Assembly (NCBI GenBank): GCA_958415525.1
Contig: CATYZE010000036.1
Location: 1-16,521, forward strand
Reading direction: 5' to 3'
Length of the DNA stretch: 16,521 nucleotides
Source: an uncultured Collinsella sp.
GTDB taxonomy: Bacteria > Actinomycetota > Coriobacteriia > Coriobacteriales > Coriobacteriaceae
The position numbers and the translations under genes were made by a program. The notes below the pieces were generated by a model. That model was not told the DNA's origin. It searched no databases and saw only the letters and a list, made by a program, of their open reading frames with translations. Positions 1-6,501 of the stretch are shown here, piece after piece (positions within the stretch are counted from its first letter, which is position 1; every line of letters begins with the position of its first letter).

Positions 1-31
1 TTGTTAATCGTACTTGGTTTAGGTGGTTGTT

Positions 32-154
32 GGGTCGTATTGGGGTAGCTTCCCAACGCATTCCGCTGGGGGCGGTAATTTTTGTTGCGCGAAGCGCTAA
101 TCAAAATGTACCGCATGCCCGAGGACGCGTTGGGAAGCTACCCCATTCCGACCC
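32..154. repeat. Long imperfect hairpin A, 28-nt arms
   Basis: Arms 32-59 and 127-154 are reverse complements over 28 nt with two mismatches (the core GCGTTGGGAAGCTACCCC is perfect). The 67-nt interior also folds: a GGTA...TACC pairing with T-rich and A-rich sides leads to an apical GCGC-GAA-GCGC stem-loop. The whole segment could therefore form one long rod in RNA or a cruciform in DNA. Neither strand has a U-run after the stem, so it is not an ordinary intrinsic terminator. The reading frame across 27-233 is only a by-product of this structure. Function unknown; it could be a non-coding RNA, an mRNA-stabilising 3' hairpin of a gene left of the window, or a small palindromic mobile element. 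Confidence 0.8.
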
Positions 155-192
155 GGACATAAACATCTACCAGCGCATTCACAAATTCGAAA

Positions 193-240
193 ACTTTTTT
201 CAAAAAAGTGCTTGCACAGTTCTCGAATCATAGGTTATTA
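193..240 (+). promoter_or_regulatory. tRNA-Leu promoter with upstream A/T palindrome
   Basis: The -35 is TTGCAC at 212-217, the spacer is 17 nt and the -10 is TTATTA at 235-240. Just upstream, 193-209 is a 17-nt perfect palindrome, ACTTTTTT-C-AAAAAAGT, placed where an UP element would contact the RNA polymerase alpha subunit. The same layout precedes the tRNA-Gly genes near 3683 and 6225, which supports the call. Confidence 0.75.
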
Positions 241-298
241 TCTTCCTCGTTGAACGCGCGGGTCGAACAAAACGAACTGCGAATCAACAACAGAGCAT

Positions 299-388
299 GT
301 CGGAGTGGCGGAATTGGCAGACGCGCTAGCTTGAGGTGCTAGTGACCGCTTTTTGGTCATGCGGGTTCAAGTCCCGCCTCCGACACCA
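299..388 (+). tRNA. tRNA-Leu(GAG)
   Basis: A class II tRNA with a long variable arm. The acceptor stem pairs GTCGGAG (299-305) with CTCCGAC (378-384); the discriminator is A385 and CCA is encoded at 386-388. The anticodon loop TTGAGGT puts GAG at 333-335, reading CUC/CUU leucine codons. The T arm has GGTTCAAGTCC. It is followed at once by an intrinsic terminator. Confidence 0.95.
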
Positions 389-399
389 TCGCATTTGAG

Positions 400-421
400 A
401 AGCCTCTTCGGAGGCTTTTTT
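400..421 (+). terminator. Intrinsic terminator after tRNA-Leu
   Basis: The stem AGCCTC (401-406) and GAGGCT (411-416) closes a TTCG tetraloop and is followed by a T-run to 421. It ends only 26 nt before the next start codon, and no clear promoter lies between. The downstream phosphatase gene may therefore depend partly on read-through from the tRNA promoter. Confidence 0.85.
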
Positions 422-447
422 GTTACCGATAGACGGTGGGGTCCACG

Positions 448-2793
448 ATGGAAACGCTTGAACGCAACGAGTGGGCAGACGTTGCCCAACTAGTCGAGAT
501 CACGAGCGATGCTGTCATCATCTGCGAGCTCGACGGAACCATTCTGCATGTGAATAATCGCTTACTTGGTTTGATGTGCGAGGAACGCGCCGACGTCATC
601 GGTGGAGATGTCAAAGACGTCCTGTACTCGTCCGCTTTTGAACGTGCGACGGAACATCGTCTGCCATTTGAAACCGATGGCTCCGAGAGCGAACTGATGC
701 TCAAGCTGAGCGACGGCTCCTTTATTCCCGTATTGGTTCGCGCAGGCTCCGTAACGCCTCCGCGCATCTTTGGGCGCCGCGCGCCACGTGTTCTGGTGGC
801 ACTTCACAGTATCGAGGAACAATATTCTCACGACCGTCAACTCAAGCGTGCGTTATCGGAGCTTAGAGTGGCGAACAAGCGTCTCTCTGGCACGCTCTCG
901 GTCATTATGAGCACCGTGGGCTCCGATGAGCTACCCAGCCTGCTTGATACCGTTTTGAACCAACTTGTAGGAACGCTCGATGCTTCGGGTGCCGCTATCT
1001 ATTTTTCTGAGAGCGGCGGTTTTAAGCTACGCGGTGTTTCCAAGGAGCTGTACGACAGCTACCTGCCCGAGTTTTTGCCGTATGGCGCTGGCATTCCGAC
1101 GTATGTTCTTCGCGAGTCGCGTGCTTGTCGCTTGTCGATTCAACAGGACCTTGAGGGCGATAAGGCCGCCTCCGGTATGTTCATGGACCTGGATAATCGT
1201 TCTAAGCACCTGTTGCGCATGCAGGATATGCCTCCGTACCGCAGCGAGATCTGTCTTCCCGTTTTTTACGGTACGCAGATCCTTGGCGTGCTGGAAGTTG
1301 GTTGGAAACGCCCCCAGGCACCGCTCGCCTATGACGTTAATGTGCTCGAGGTCATTTGCGATTACCTGTCTATCCAGCTGGTCGGCATGGCATCGAGCCT
1401 TCGCTCCCGTCGCACGGCCGAGCTCGGCCGCTCGCTCAATGTCTTGCGGGATGAGTTGTTTACCTTTCTAGACGATTCCGCCGCGGCTACCCAGGCGGTA
1501 TCGTCCGAGATCTGCAATATGCTCAACTGCCATTTTTGCCCTATTGAGTATGACGCCAGTCTGGATTCCTACGTCATAGATTTTGAAGGCGGCAGTCGCG
1601 TTGCTTTGCCGGACGATCCCGAGAAGCTTTTCTTTTCCACGACGGCGCCAGCGGCACGTTTGGGGGCTGCCCCCGATGGCTTTGAGGCATCTGTTTTGGG
1701 CGGCACGAGTGCCGAGGACCTTAAACACGTCCGTATAACTCGCGTTGACGAATCGATGCCTATGGGAGGCTGGCTTAGGGCACATGGCCTGCCTTGCCAG
1801 GGTCTCTACGTCGACGCCGGCATCGAGGCGGGGCGCCCGCGCTCTGAGGGCGATGGCAAGCACAGTAACGACGCGATCGTTCCTGCTTCTGTTGCGAAGG
1901 GCCCGACGACGCGCGCGCTGCTGCTTCGTGATGGTAGCCAAGAGCCGATTGATGACCTTGAATATGACTACTTGGTGCACTTGGCTCATGACTTTGAACT
2001 GATCTATGAAGGCGAATCTCAAAAGCGTGAGGAGCGCCATATCGCTCAGACCCTCCAGATTGGCATGAGAAATTCACTGGGGGATGTTCCGGGTATCGCA
2101 ACCGATTCGGTGTACCTGTCGGCCACGAACTCGGCGTTGGTCGGCGGCGATTTCTATACGCTCATCCGTCTTCCCGACGATTGCGCCGTCATGATTCTGG
2201 GCGATGTGTCTGGCAAAGGCATTGAGGCTGCATCGATGTCCGCGCTCGTCAAGACGGCCCTGACGGCATATGCCTGGGAGGGCGCTGGACCGGCCCGCAT
2301 GGCACGCTCCCTTAACAGCATGCTCATGGGCTTTTCGAGGGTCGAGACGTTCGTGACGGCCTTTATCGCCAAGATTGACCTTAAAGCCGGACGCGCAACG
2401 TATTGTTCGGCGGGCCATCCTCCGACCATGGTCATCAGGCCAGAGTCGATGCCGCTGGGTGGCGACGAGGCTCGTGGGGGAGAGGTCGAGCTGCTTGGAT
2501 GCCAATCGGGGGTAATCGGTGCCTTTGAGAGCATGGTGTACGAGACAGGCGTGTTTACGTTCGCTCCTGGTGACATGCTATTTATGTACACCGACGGAAC
2601 AATCGAAGCACGTGACCGCTCGGGTGCTTTCTTTGGCGAGCAGCGCCTTCGTGACCTTCTGCTCTCTGTCTCGGGTGAGGGCGTATCGGGAATCTGCGGC
2701 AAGGTCTTGGGCGAGCTCGACCGATTTACCGAATCGGCGCTGGACGATGACATTGCATTGGTGTCCCTTGAGTTTTTACGGGGTCGTTCATAG
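448..2793 (+). CDS. PAS-GAF-PP2C serine phosphatase (SpoIIE/RsbU-like)
   Basis: A 781-residue cytosolic sensor phosphatase. An N-terminal PAS-like domain (about residues 8-120, with ICELDGTILHVNNRLLGLM) is followed by a GAF-like domain (about 145-315), a central part I cannot assign (about 320-520) and a C-terminal SpoIIE/PP2C domain (about 535-781). Metal-binding motifs of the family are intact: VGGDFY near residue 565, GDVSGKG near 585, CSAGHPP, YTDGTIEAR and DDDIALVSL near 765. Such phosphatases dephosphorylate STAS-domain anti-anti-sigma factors, and the next gene encodes a STAS domain, so a partner-switching role is inferred. I chose ATG 448 because GGTGGGG lies 7 nt upstream; an in-frame GTG at 436 is the alternative. 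No membrane segment is seen, so the input is probably cytoplasmic; the ligand is unknown. Confidence 0.9.
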   Translation: METLERNEWADVAQLVEITSDAVIICELDGTILHVNNRLLGLMCEERADVIGGDVKDVLYSSAFERATEHRLPFETDGSESELMLKLSDGSFIPVLVRAGSVTPPRIFGRRAPRVLVALHSIEEQYSHDRQLKRALSELRVANKRLSGTLSVIMSTVGSDELPSLLDTVLNQLVGTLDASGAAIYFSESGGFKLRGVSKELYDSYLPEFLPYGAGIPTYVLRESRACRLSIQQDLEGDKAASGMFMDLDNRSKHLLRMQDMPPYRSEICLPVFYGTQILGVLEVGWKRPQAPLAYDVNVLEVICDYLSIQLVGMASSLRSRRTAELGRSLNVLRDELFTFLDDSAAATQAVSSEICNMLNCHFCPIEYDASLDSYVIDFEGGSRVALPDDPEKLFFSTTAPAARLGAAPDGFEASVLGGTSAEDLKHVRITRVDESMPMGGWLRAHGLPCQGLYVDAGIEAGRPRSEGDGKHSNDAIVPASVAKGPTTRALLLRDGSQEPIDDLEYDYLVHLAHDFELIYEGESQKREERHIAQTLQIGMRNSLGDVPGIATDSVYLSATNSALVGGDFYTLIRLPDDCAVMILGDVSGKGIEAASMSALVKTALTAYAWEGAGPARMARSLNSMLMGFSRVETFVTAFIAKIDLKAGRATYCSAGHPPTMVIRPESMPLGGDEARGGEVELLGCQSGVIGAFESMVYETGVFTFAPGDMLFMYTDGTIEARDRSGAFFGEQRLRDLLLSVSGEGVSGICGKVLGELDRFTESALDDDIALVSLEFLRGRS

Positions 2794-2871
2794 ACGACGC
2801 TGGGCGGGCTGAATCCGTACGGTTGGGGAAACGAATGCATCGAGTGGGCTTTTTTGGGGAACCATGGTCGT

Positions 2872-3618
2872 ATGAATGAGTGGAATGACATAGCGGTTTT
2901 GACGCCACCAGGCGATATCGACATCGCCACGGTGCCTGCGCTGCGTCGGCGGTTGGATGCTTTGATTGGCCGCGGCGTGCGTCGTGTCGTCATCAACTGT
3001 CAGGCTGTTAGCTTTATCGATTCGACGGGCTTGGCATTCCTGCTTACGCGCGCTCGTGAGCTCATGAGGCGAGAAGGCCTGCTTTCGCTCGTCAATGCAT
3101 CAGGTGAAGTTGTTCGCTTTTTGGAGATTGCTCGTCTTGTCGATATTCTTCATGTCGCGGGGCCGGCACGGGAGTCTATTCCCGCCATTCCGGTGGGGGA
3201 GCTGCCTCGCTGGAGTAAGAGCGTCGAGGTCCGTCAGGGTATCGAGAATCTTCCATACTACCGACATCGCATCGCCGAACTCCTTGAATCGCTTCCGTTG
3301 CGCCGTGACGAGCGCTACGATGTCGCATTGGCGTCGGGGGAGGCGCTGGGTAATGCCTATGACCATGCGGGCGGTATCGGGTGCGTCCTGACGGTTCAGG
3401 CCTATGGCGATCGCGTTGTGGTTGAGGTGCTTGATCGAGGTGCCGGCTATTCTATCGATGAAACGAGCGAACCGGTCGCATCAGAGGAGCGCGGCCGTGG
3501 TATCAAGCTTATGCGTATGCTCGTCGATAACGTGGAGGTTGCTCGTCGTACGGACGGCGCCGGCACGCGCGTGCAGATGGTGAAGCTGTTTAGCGGAGCG
3601 CTGGAATCGTGTGCCTAG
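2872..3618 (+). CDS. STAS antagonist fused to RsbW-like anti-sigma ATPase
   Basis: A 248-residue protein with two partner-switching domains in one chain. Residues about 5-105 are a STAS domain with the phospho-acceptor motif FIDSTGLAFL (candidate Ser51, preceded by Asp50). Residues about 120-245 are an RsbW/SpoIIAB-type GHKL ATPase: the N box has E157, N161 and H165 (EALGNAYDHA), the G1 box is DRGAGYS (D188, G190, G192) and the G2 box is ERGRGIKLMRMLVD. In the usual systems the kinase and its antagonist are separate proteins; here they are joined. The gene lies 78 nt after the SpoIIE-like phosphatase, the expected eraser of the Ser51 phosphate. ATG 2872 is taken as start with GGGGA 11 nt upstream; an in-frame TTG at 2854 is possible. 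No sigma factor gene is adjacent. Confidence 0.85.
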   Translation: MNEWNDIAVLTPPGDIDIATVPALRRRLDALIGRGVRRVVINCQAVSFIDSTGLAFLLTRARELMRREGLLSLVNASGEVVRFLEIARLVDILHVAGPARESIPAIPVGELPRWSKSVEVRQGIENLPYYRHRIAELLESLPLRRDERYDVALASGEALGNAYDHAGGIGCVLTVQAYGDRVVVEVLDRGAGYSIDETSEPVASEERGRGIKLMRMLVDNVEVARRTDGAGTRVQMVKLFSGALESCA

Positions 3619-3662
3619 CCAATCGCTTTAGCGCGTTTAGCTACTAAGAACATGCGGCAGAC

Positions 3663-3711
3663 AAGTTTTTTGAAAAAAGTACTTGCGTCTTTTGGACAAC
3701 TCGCGTAAATT
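3663..3711 (+). promoter_or_regulatory. tRNA-Gly/Cys cluster promoter with A/T palindrome
   Basis: The -35 is TTGCGT (3683-3688), the spacer 17 nt and the -10 TAAATT (3706-3711). An AGTTTTTTGAAAAAAGT palindrome sits directly upstream of the -35, as at the tRNA-Leu and the other tRNA-Gly promoters. Predicted transcription starts only a few nucleotides before the mature tRNA 5' end at 3724. Confidence 0.75.
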
Positions 3712-3723
3712 AATAACCCGCAA

Positions 3724-3799
3724 GCGGACATGGCTCAGTTGGTAGAGCACAACCTTGCCAAGGTTGGGGTCGCGGGTTCGAGCCCCGTTGTCCGCTCCA
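3724..3799 (+). tRNA. tRNA-Gly(GCC), copy 1
   Basis: The acceptor stem pairs GCGGACA (3724-3730) with TGTCCGC (3789-3795); the discriminator is T3796 and CCA is encoded at 3797-3799. The anticodon loop TTGCCAA puts GCC at 3757-3759. The D arm (GGCTCAGTTGGTAGAGC) and T arm (GGGTTCGAGCCCC) are normal. The sequence is identical to the copies at 3950 and 6266. Confidence 0.96.
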
Positions 3800-3809
3800 T
3801 TGCATTTCC

Positions 3810-3832
3810 GGACCGTTTAGGCGGTCCTTTTT
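3810..3832 (+). terminator. Terminator-like hairpin between tRNA-Gly and tRNA-Cys
   Basis: The stem GGACCG (3810-3815) and CGGTCC (3822-3827) has a 6-nt loop and is followed by TTTTT (3828-3832). It ends one base before tRNA-Cys, and no promoter is visible between, so it must be leaky or act as an attenuator or processing signal. Confidence 0.7.
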
Positions 3833-3833
3833 C

Positions 3834-3907
3834 GGCGAAGTGGCCAAGTGGTAAGGCAGAGGCCTGCAAAGCCTTTACCCCCGGTTCGAATCCGGGCTTC
3901 GCCTCCA
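3834..3907 (+). tRNA. tRNA-Cys(GCA)
   Basis: The acceptor stem pairs GGCGAAG (3834-3840) with CTTCGCC (3897-3903); the discriminator is T3904 and CCA is encoded at 3905-3907. The anticodon loop CTGCAAA has GCA at 3866-3868. The T arm is CCGGTTCGAATCCGG. It has no promoter of its own that I can see and is probably co-transcribed with the preceding tRNA-Gly. Confidence 0.95.
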
Positions 3908-3916
3908 GGCAACATC

Positions 3917-3940
3917 CGGGCGCTCCGGCGCCCGTTTTGT
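3917..3940 (+). terminator. Intrinsic terminator after tRNA-Cys
   Basis: A perfect 7-bp GC stem, CGGGCGC (3917-3923) and GCGCCCG (3928-3934), closes a TCCG loop and is followed by TTTTGTTTT. It stands only 10 nt before the next tRNA-Gly, again without an obvious promoter between. Confidence 0.85.
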
Positions 3941-3949
3941 TTTACATAT

Positions 3950-4025
3950 GCGGACATGGCTCAGTTGGTAGAGCACAACCTTGCCAAGGTTGGGGTCGCG
4001 GGTTCGAGCCCCGTTGTCCGCTCCA
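3950..4025 (+). tRNA. tRNA-Gly(GCC), copy 2
   Basis: Identical over 76 nt to the copy 226 nt upstream, with anticodon GCC at 3983-3985 and CCA encoded at 4023-4025. Its last 18 nt (4008-4025) lie inside a 99-nt repeat found again at 4195-4293. There is no recognisable promoter in the short gap after the preceding terminator, so expression may rely on read-through. Confidence 0.95.
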
Positions 4026-4033
4026 AGCGTAAC

Positions 4034-4063
4034 AGCCCGACTACTACGGTAGCCGGGCTTTTT
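4034..4063 (+). terminator. Intrinsic terminator after tRNA-Gly copy 2
   Basis: The stem AGCCCG (4034-4039) pairs with CGGGCT (4054-4059); CTAC/GTAG pairs further inside across a one-base mismatch. It is followed by TTTT. An identical copy from the tandem duplication is at 4221-4250. Confidence 0.85.
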
Positions 4064-4220
4064 CGTACCCGTCGTCTGGGCTCGAACCCGTGAGGGAGCG
4101 AGCGTTAAGCAAACGCGGAGCGTTTGTAGCGAGCTGGCGAGGACGCCGGCAGGCGGCCGAAGCCGGTGCGGATCCGCGAAGCGGATACGCAGACGCCCCG
4201 TTGTCCGCTCCAAGCGTAAC

Positions 4221-4250
4221 AGCCCGACTACTACGGTAGCCGGGCTTTTT
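4221..4250 (+). terminator. Duplicated terminator (second copy)
   Basis: An exact copy of the hairpin and T-run at 4034-4063, carried by the 187-bp duplication. It insulates the glucosidase gene from the tRNA cluster a second time. Confidence 0.8.
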
Positions 4251-4390
4251 CGTACCCGTCGTCTGGGCTCGAACCCGTGAGGGAGCGAGCGTTTTGGGGC
4301 GTGGCTGTGGCGTTGTTTGCCGCGAATGTCCGCTTTGGGCGTATCATCGTGGGCATCTCGCAAAACCTCGTTGCAAGGGAGGCGCACCCC

Positions 4391-6124
4391 ATGGCTACAG
4401 AAAAGTCCTCTTCGCGCTCATGGATGTCCGATGCCGCGATTTATCAAATCTACCCGCGCTCGTTTAAGGATTCGACTGGTTCGGGTCTGGGCGATATCGC
4501 GGGCATTACCCAGCAGATGGACTATCTTGAGCGGCTGGGTATCGAGGCCATCTGGCTGAGCCCGTTTTACCCATCGCCTCTTGTTGATGGCGGCTATGAT
4601 GTGGCGGACTACTGCGATGTCGACCCACGTCTCGGCTCGCTTGACGACTTCGATGACATGATCGCTGCGGCTCACGCGCACGGCATCAAGGTCATCGTCG
4701 ACATCGTGCCCAACCATTCGTCCAACCAGCACCCCTGGTTCAAAGCCGCTCTTGCCGCCGGCCCCGGATCGCCCGAGCGCGCCCGTTATATCTTCCGCGA
4801 TGGTCGCGGCGAGCACGGCGAGCTGCCTCCCACCAATTGGAATGCCAACTTTGGCGGCCCCGCCTGGACGCGCGTCGCGGACGGTCAGTGGTATCTGCAC
4901 ATGTTTACGCCCGAGCAGCCGGACTTTGACTGGTCGTGCCCCGAGGTTCATGCGTTCTTTTGCGACGTCCTGGCGTTTTGGAGCGATCGAGGCGTCGATG
5001 GCTTTCGCATTGATGTGGCGCACGGTCTCGCCAAGGATCTCGACCGCGATGACCTCGACAGGTGGCATCTCGCCGAGGGCGATGACATGGTTGACGACGG
5101 CACCCATCCGCTGTGGGACCGCAACGAGGTCCATGAGATCTATCGCGAGTGGCGCCGCGTGTTCGACCGCTATAATCCGCCGCGCAGCGCCGTTGCCGAG
5201 GCATGGGTGCTGCCCGAGCGCCAGTATCTCTACGCGCGTCCCAGCGAGCTTGGCCAGACATTCAACTTTGAGTTTGCCAAGGCCACTTGGACCTATAATG
5301 ACATGCACGCTGCAATCGAGGAGGGCTTGAAGGCAGCTATCGAATCCGATTCTGCCTCGACCTGGGTACTCTCCAACCACGACGTGCCGCGCGTGGCGAC
5401 GCGCTATGCCCTGCCGCAGATCAAGGCGACGCGCTACCACCAGATTGCGCTCGACTGGCTCTTACGCGACGGGTCGTCTTATGACGAGGACCGTGAACTC
5501 GGCGAGCGCCGCGCGCGGGCGGCCCTTTTGCTCGAGCTGGCGCTTCCGGGCTCGGCATACGTGTATCAGGGTGAGGAGCTCGGTCTTTTTGAGGTGGCCG
5601 ATATCCCGTGGGCCGCACTCGAAGATCCTACTGCGACCAATACGCACGGACCGAAGCGCGAGAAGGGGCGCGACGGCTGCCGCGTGCCCCTGCCGTGGGT
5701 GGCAGCGGACGATCCCACGCAGGGCGGATCGTTTGGGTTTTCACCGGCGGACGCCGATGCGGCGCCCCATCTGCCGCAGCCTGCATGGTTTTCCGATTAC
5801 GCTGCCGATAGGGAAGAAGCGGACCCGACATCGATGCTTGCGCTCTATCGTGACGCCCTCTGGCTGCGGCGCAAGCTGCGCGGGCGCGCCAACGATCTTA
5901 AGTGGCTTGATCTTGACGGACGCACCGGCCTTGCGGATGGTGCCGAGGGCGCTGAGGGTGGCGTCATCGCCTATCGCCACGACAACGGCTGGGCGTGTGT
6001 GACGAACTTCGGTGCAGCACCCGTGGAGCTGCCGGCGGGCAGGGTCCTGCTCACCTCATCACCGCTTGTAGACGGCAGGCTCGCGCAGGACAGTTCTGCC
6101 TGGATCATGCTCGCTGAGTTGTAG
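4391..6124 (+). CDS. GH13 alpha-glucosidase / oligo-1,6-glucosidase
   Basis: A 577-residue cytosolic glycoside hydrolase of family GH13; no signal peptide is seen. It opens with the typical AAIYQIYPRSFKDSTGSGLGD and has the (beta/alpha)8 barrel motifs in order: DIVPNHSS, then GFRIDVAHG with nucleophile Asp208, AEAW with acid/base Glu270, and SNHDVPR with Asp331. It resembles actinobacterial alpha-glucosidases that cleave short maltose- or isomaltose-type oligosaccharides; exact specificity (alpha-1,4, alpha-1,6, sucrose or trehalose) cannot be read from sequence alone. ATG 4391 is preceded by AAGGGAGG with 8 nt spacing, which decides the start over codons further upstream in the duplicated region. 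No transporter or sugar regulator gene is adjacent, so it appears monocistronic. Confidence 0.93.
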   Translation: MATEKSSSRSWMSDAAIYQIYPRSFKDSTGSGLGDIAGITQQMDYLERLGIEAIWLSPFYPSPLVDGGYDVADYCDVDPRLGSLDDFDDMIAAAHAHGIKVIVDIVPNHSSNQHPWFKAALAAGPGSPERARYIFRDGRGEHGELPPTNWNANFGGPAWTRVADGQWYLHMFTPEQPDFDWSCPEVHAFFCDVLAFWSDRGVDGFRIDVAHGLAKDLDRDDLDRWHLAEGDDMVDDGTHPLWDRNEVHEIYREWRRVFDRYNPPRSAVAEAWVLPERQYLYARPSELGQTFNFEFAKATWTYNDMHAAIEEGLKAAIESDSASTWVLSNHDVPRVATRYALPQIKATRYHQIALDWLLRDGSSYDEDRELGERRARAALLLELALPGSAYVYQGEELGLFEVADIPWAALEDPTATNTHGPKREKGRDGCRVPLPWVAADDPTQGGSFGFSPADADAAPHLPQPAWFSDYAADREEADPTSMLALYRDALWLRRKLRGRANDLKWLDLDGRTGLADGAEGAEGGVIAYRHDNGWACVTNFGAAPVELPAGRVLLTSSPLVDGRLAQDSSAWIMLAEL

Positions 6125-6205
6125 GGGCCTCTTGCGGCGAGTTTGCGTTTGCCTGTGCTTTCCGTGGTGGCTGATGTCTTTGCGAGGTTCGCGAGGGCGT
6201 CGCAA

Positions 6206-6253
6206 AACTTTTCAAAAAAAGTTCTTGCATAGGATGCGGGTATCACGTAAGAT
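6206..6253 (+). promoter_or_regulatory. tRNA-Gly/Val promoter with A/T palindrome
   Basis: The -35 is TTGCAT (6225-6230), the spacer 17 nt and the -10 TAAGAT (6248-6253). The palindrome AACTTTTCAAAAAAAGTT (6206-6223) ends one base before the -35. This is the third case of the same layout in the window. Confidence 0.78.
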
Positions 6254-6265
6254 TAATCCTCGTAA

Positions 6266-6341
6266 GCGGACATGGCTCAGTTGGTAGAGCACAACCTTGC
6301 CAAGGTTGGGGTCGCGGGTTCGAGCCCCGTTGTCCGCTCCA
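6266..6341 (+). tRNA. tRNA-Gly(GCC), copy 3
   Basis: Identical in sequence to the copies at 3724 and 3950. The anticodon GCC is at 6299-6301 and CCA is encoded at 6339-6341. It is the first gene of a two-tRNA unit with tRNA-Val, 3 nt downstream. Confidence 0.96.
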
Positions 6342-6344
6342 TTT

Positions 6345-6419
6345 GGGCGTTTAGCTCAGGGGGAGAGCGCTTCCCTGACACGGAAGAGGTCAGAAGTTCA
6401 AATCTTCTAACGCCCACCA
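6345..6419 (+). tRNA. tRNA-Val(GAC)
   Basis: The acceptor stem pairs GGGCGTT (6345-6351) with AACGCCC (6409-6415); the discriminator is A6416 and CCA is encoded at 6417-6419. The anticodon loop CTGACAC has GAC at 6377-6379, reading GUC/GUU. The T arm is AGAAGTTCAAATCTTCT. The intergenic spacer to tRNA-Gly is three bases. Confidence 0.95.
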
Positions 6420-6427
6420 AATGTTCG

Positions 6428-6464
6428 CAGCCCAGAGGCTATGTCCTCTGGGCTGTTTTGTTTT
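6428..6464 (+). terminator. Strong intrinsic terminator after tRNA-Val
   Basis: A perfect 11-bp stem, CAGCCCAGAGG (6428-6438) and CCTCTGGGCTG (6445-6455), closes a 6-nt loop and is followed by TTTTGTTTT. Confidence 0.92.
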
Positions 6465-6465
6465 G

Positions 6466-6501
6466 GTCGCCAAATGGGTCGCCAAATACGTCACCAAATT
6501 T
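6466..6501. repeat. Three tandem 12-bp repeats, GTCGCCAAATnn
   Basis: GTCGCCAAATGG (6466-6477), GTCGCCAAATAC (6478-6489) and GTCACCAAATTT (6490-6501) follow one another with period 12, directly after the tRNA-Val terminator. On the - strand one frame reads FGD-V-FGD-P-FGD. Position beside a tRNA 3' end and the less GC-rich sequence that follows suggest the scar of an integrated element, possibly the last codons of a lost integrase, but no integrase body is present. Confidence 0.7.

Larger units (their letters stand above)
4008..4293 (+). repeat. 187-bp tandem duplication including tRNA-Gly 3' end
   Basis: Positions 4008-4106 recur without change at 4195-4293 (99 nt, offset 187), so about 1.5 copies of a 187-bp unit lie in tandem. 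The repeated part holds the last 18 nt of tRNA-Gly with its CCA, the terminator and a GC-rich tail. The spacer (4107-4194) folds into small hairpins, for example CAAACGC-GGA-GCGTTTG (4110-4126) and ATCCGC-GAA-GCGGAT (4172-4186). The second copy at 4195-4212 is a tRNA 3' fragment without its 5' part. This covers most of the gene-free stretch before the glucosidase. Confidence 0.85.

Noticed and set aside
27..233. 68-codon open frame at the left edge
   Set aside because: It runs straight through hairpin A and the tRNA promoter palindrome and has no ribosome binding site or known family.
3730..4093. Open frames starting MAQLVEHNLAKVGVAGSSPVV
   Set aside because: This is the translation of tRNA-Gly(GCC) itself, a frequent misannotation; the same peptide appears at each tRNA-Gly copy, including 6272-6535.
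4172..4186. Row of small GNA-loop hairpins in 4107-4194 considered as a CRISPR or integron attC site
   Set aside because: There are no regularly spaced direct repeats with unique spacers, no cas gene, and no integron core-site ends.
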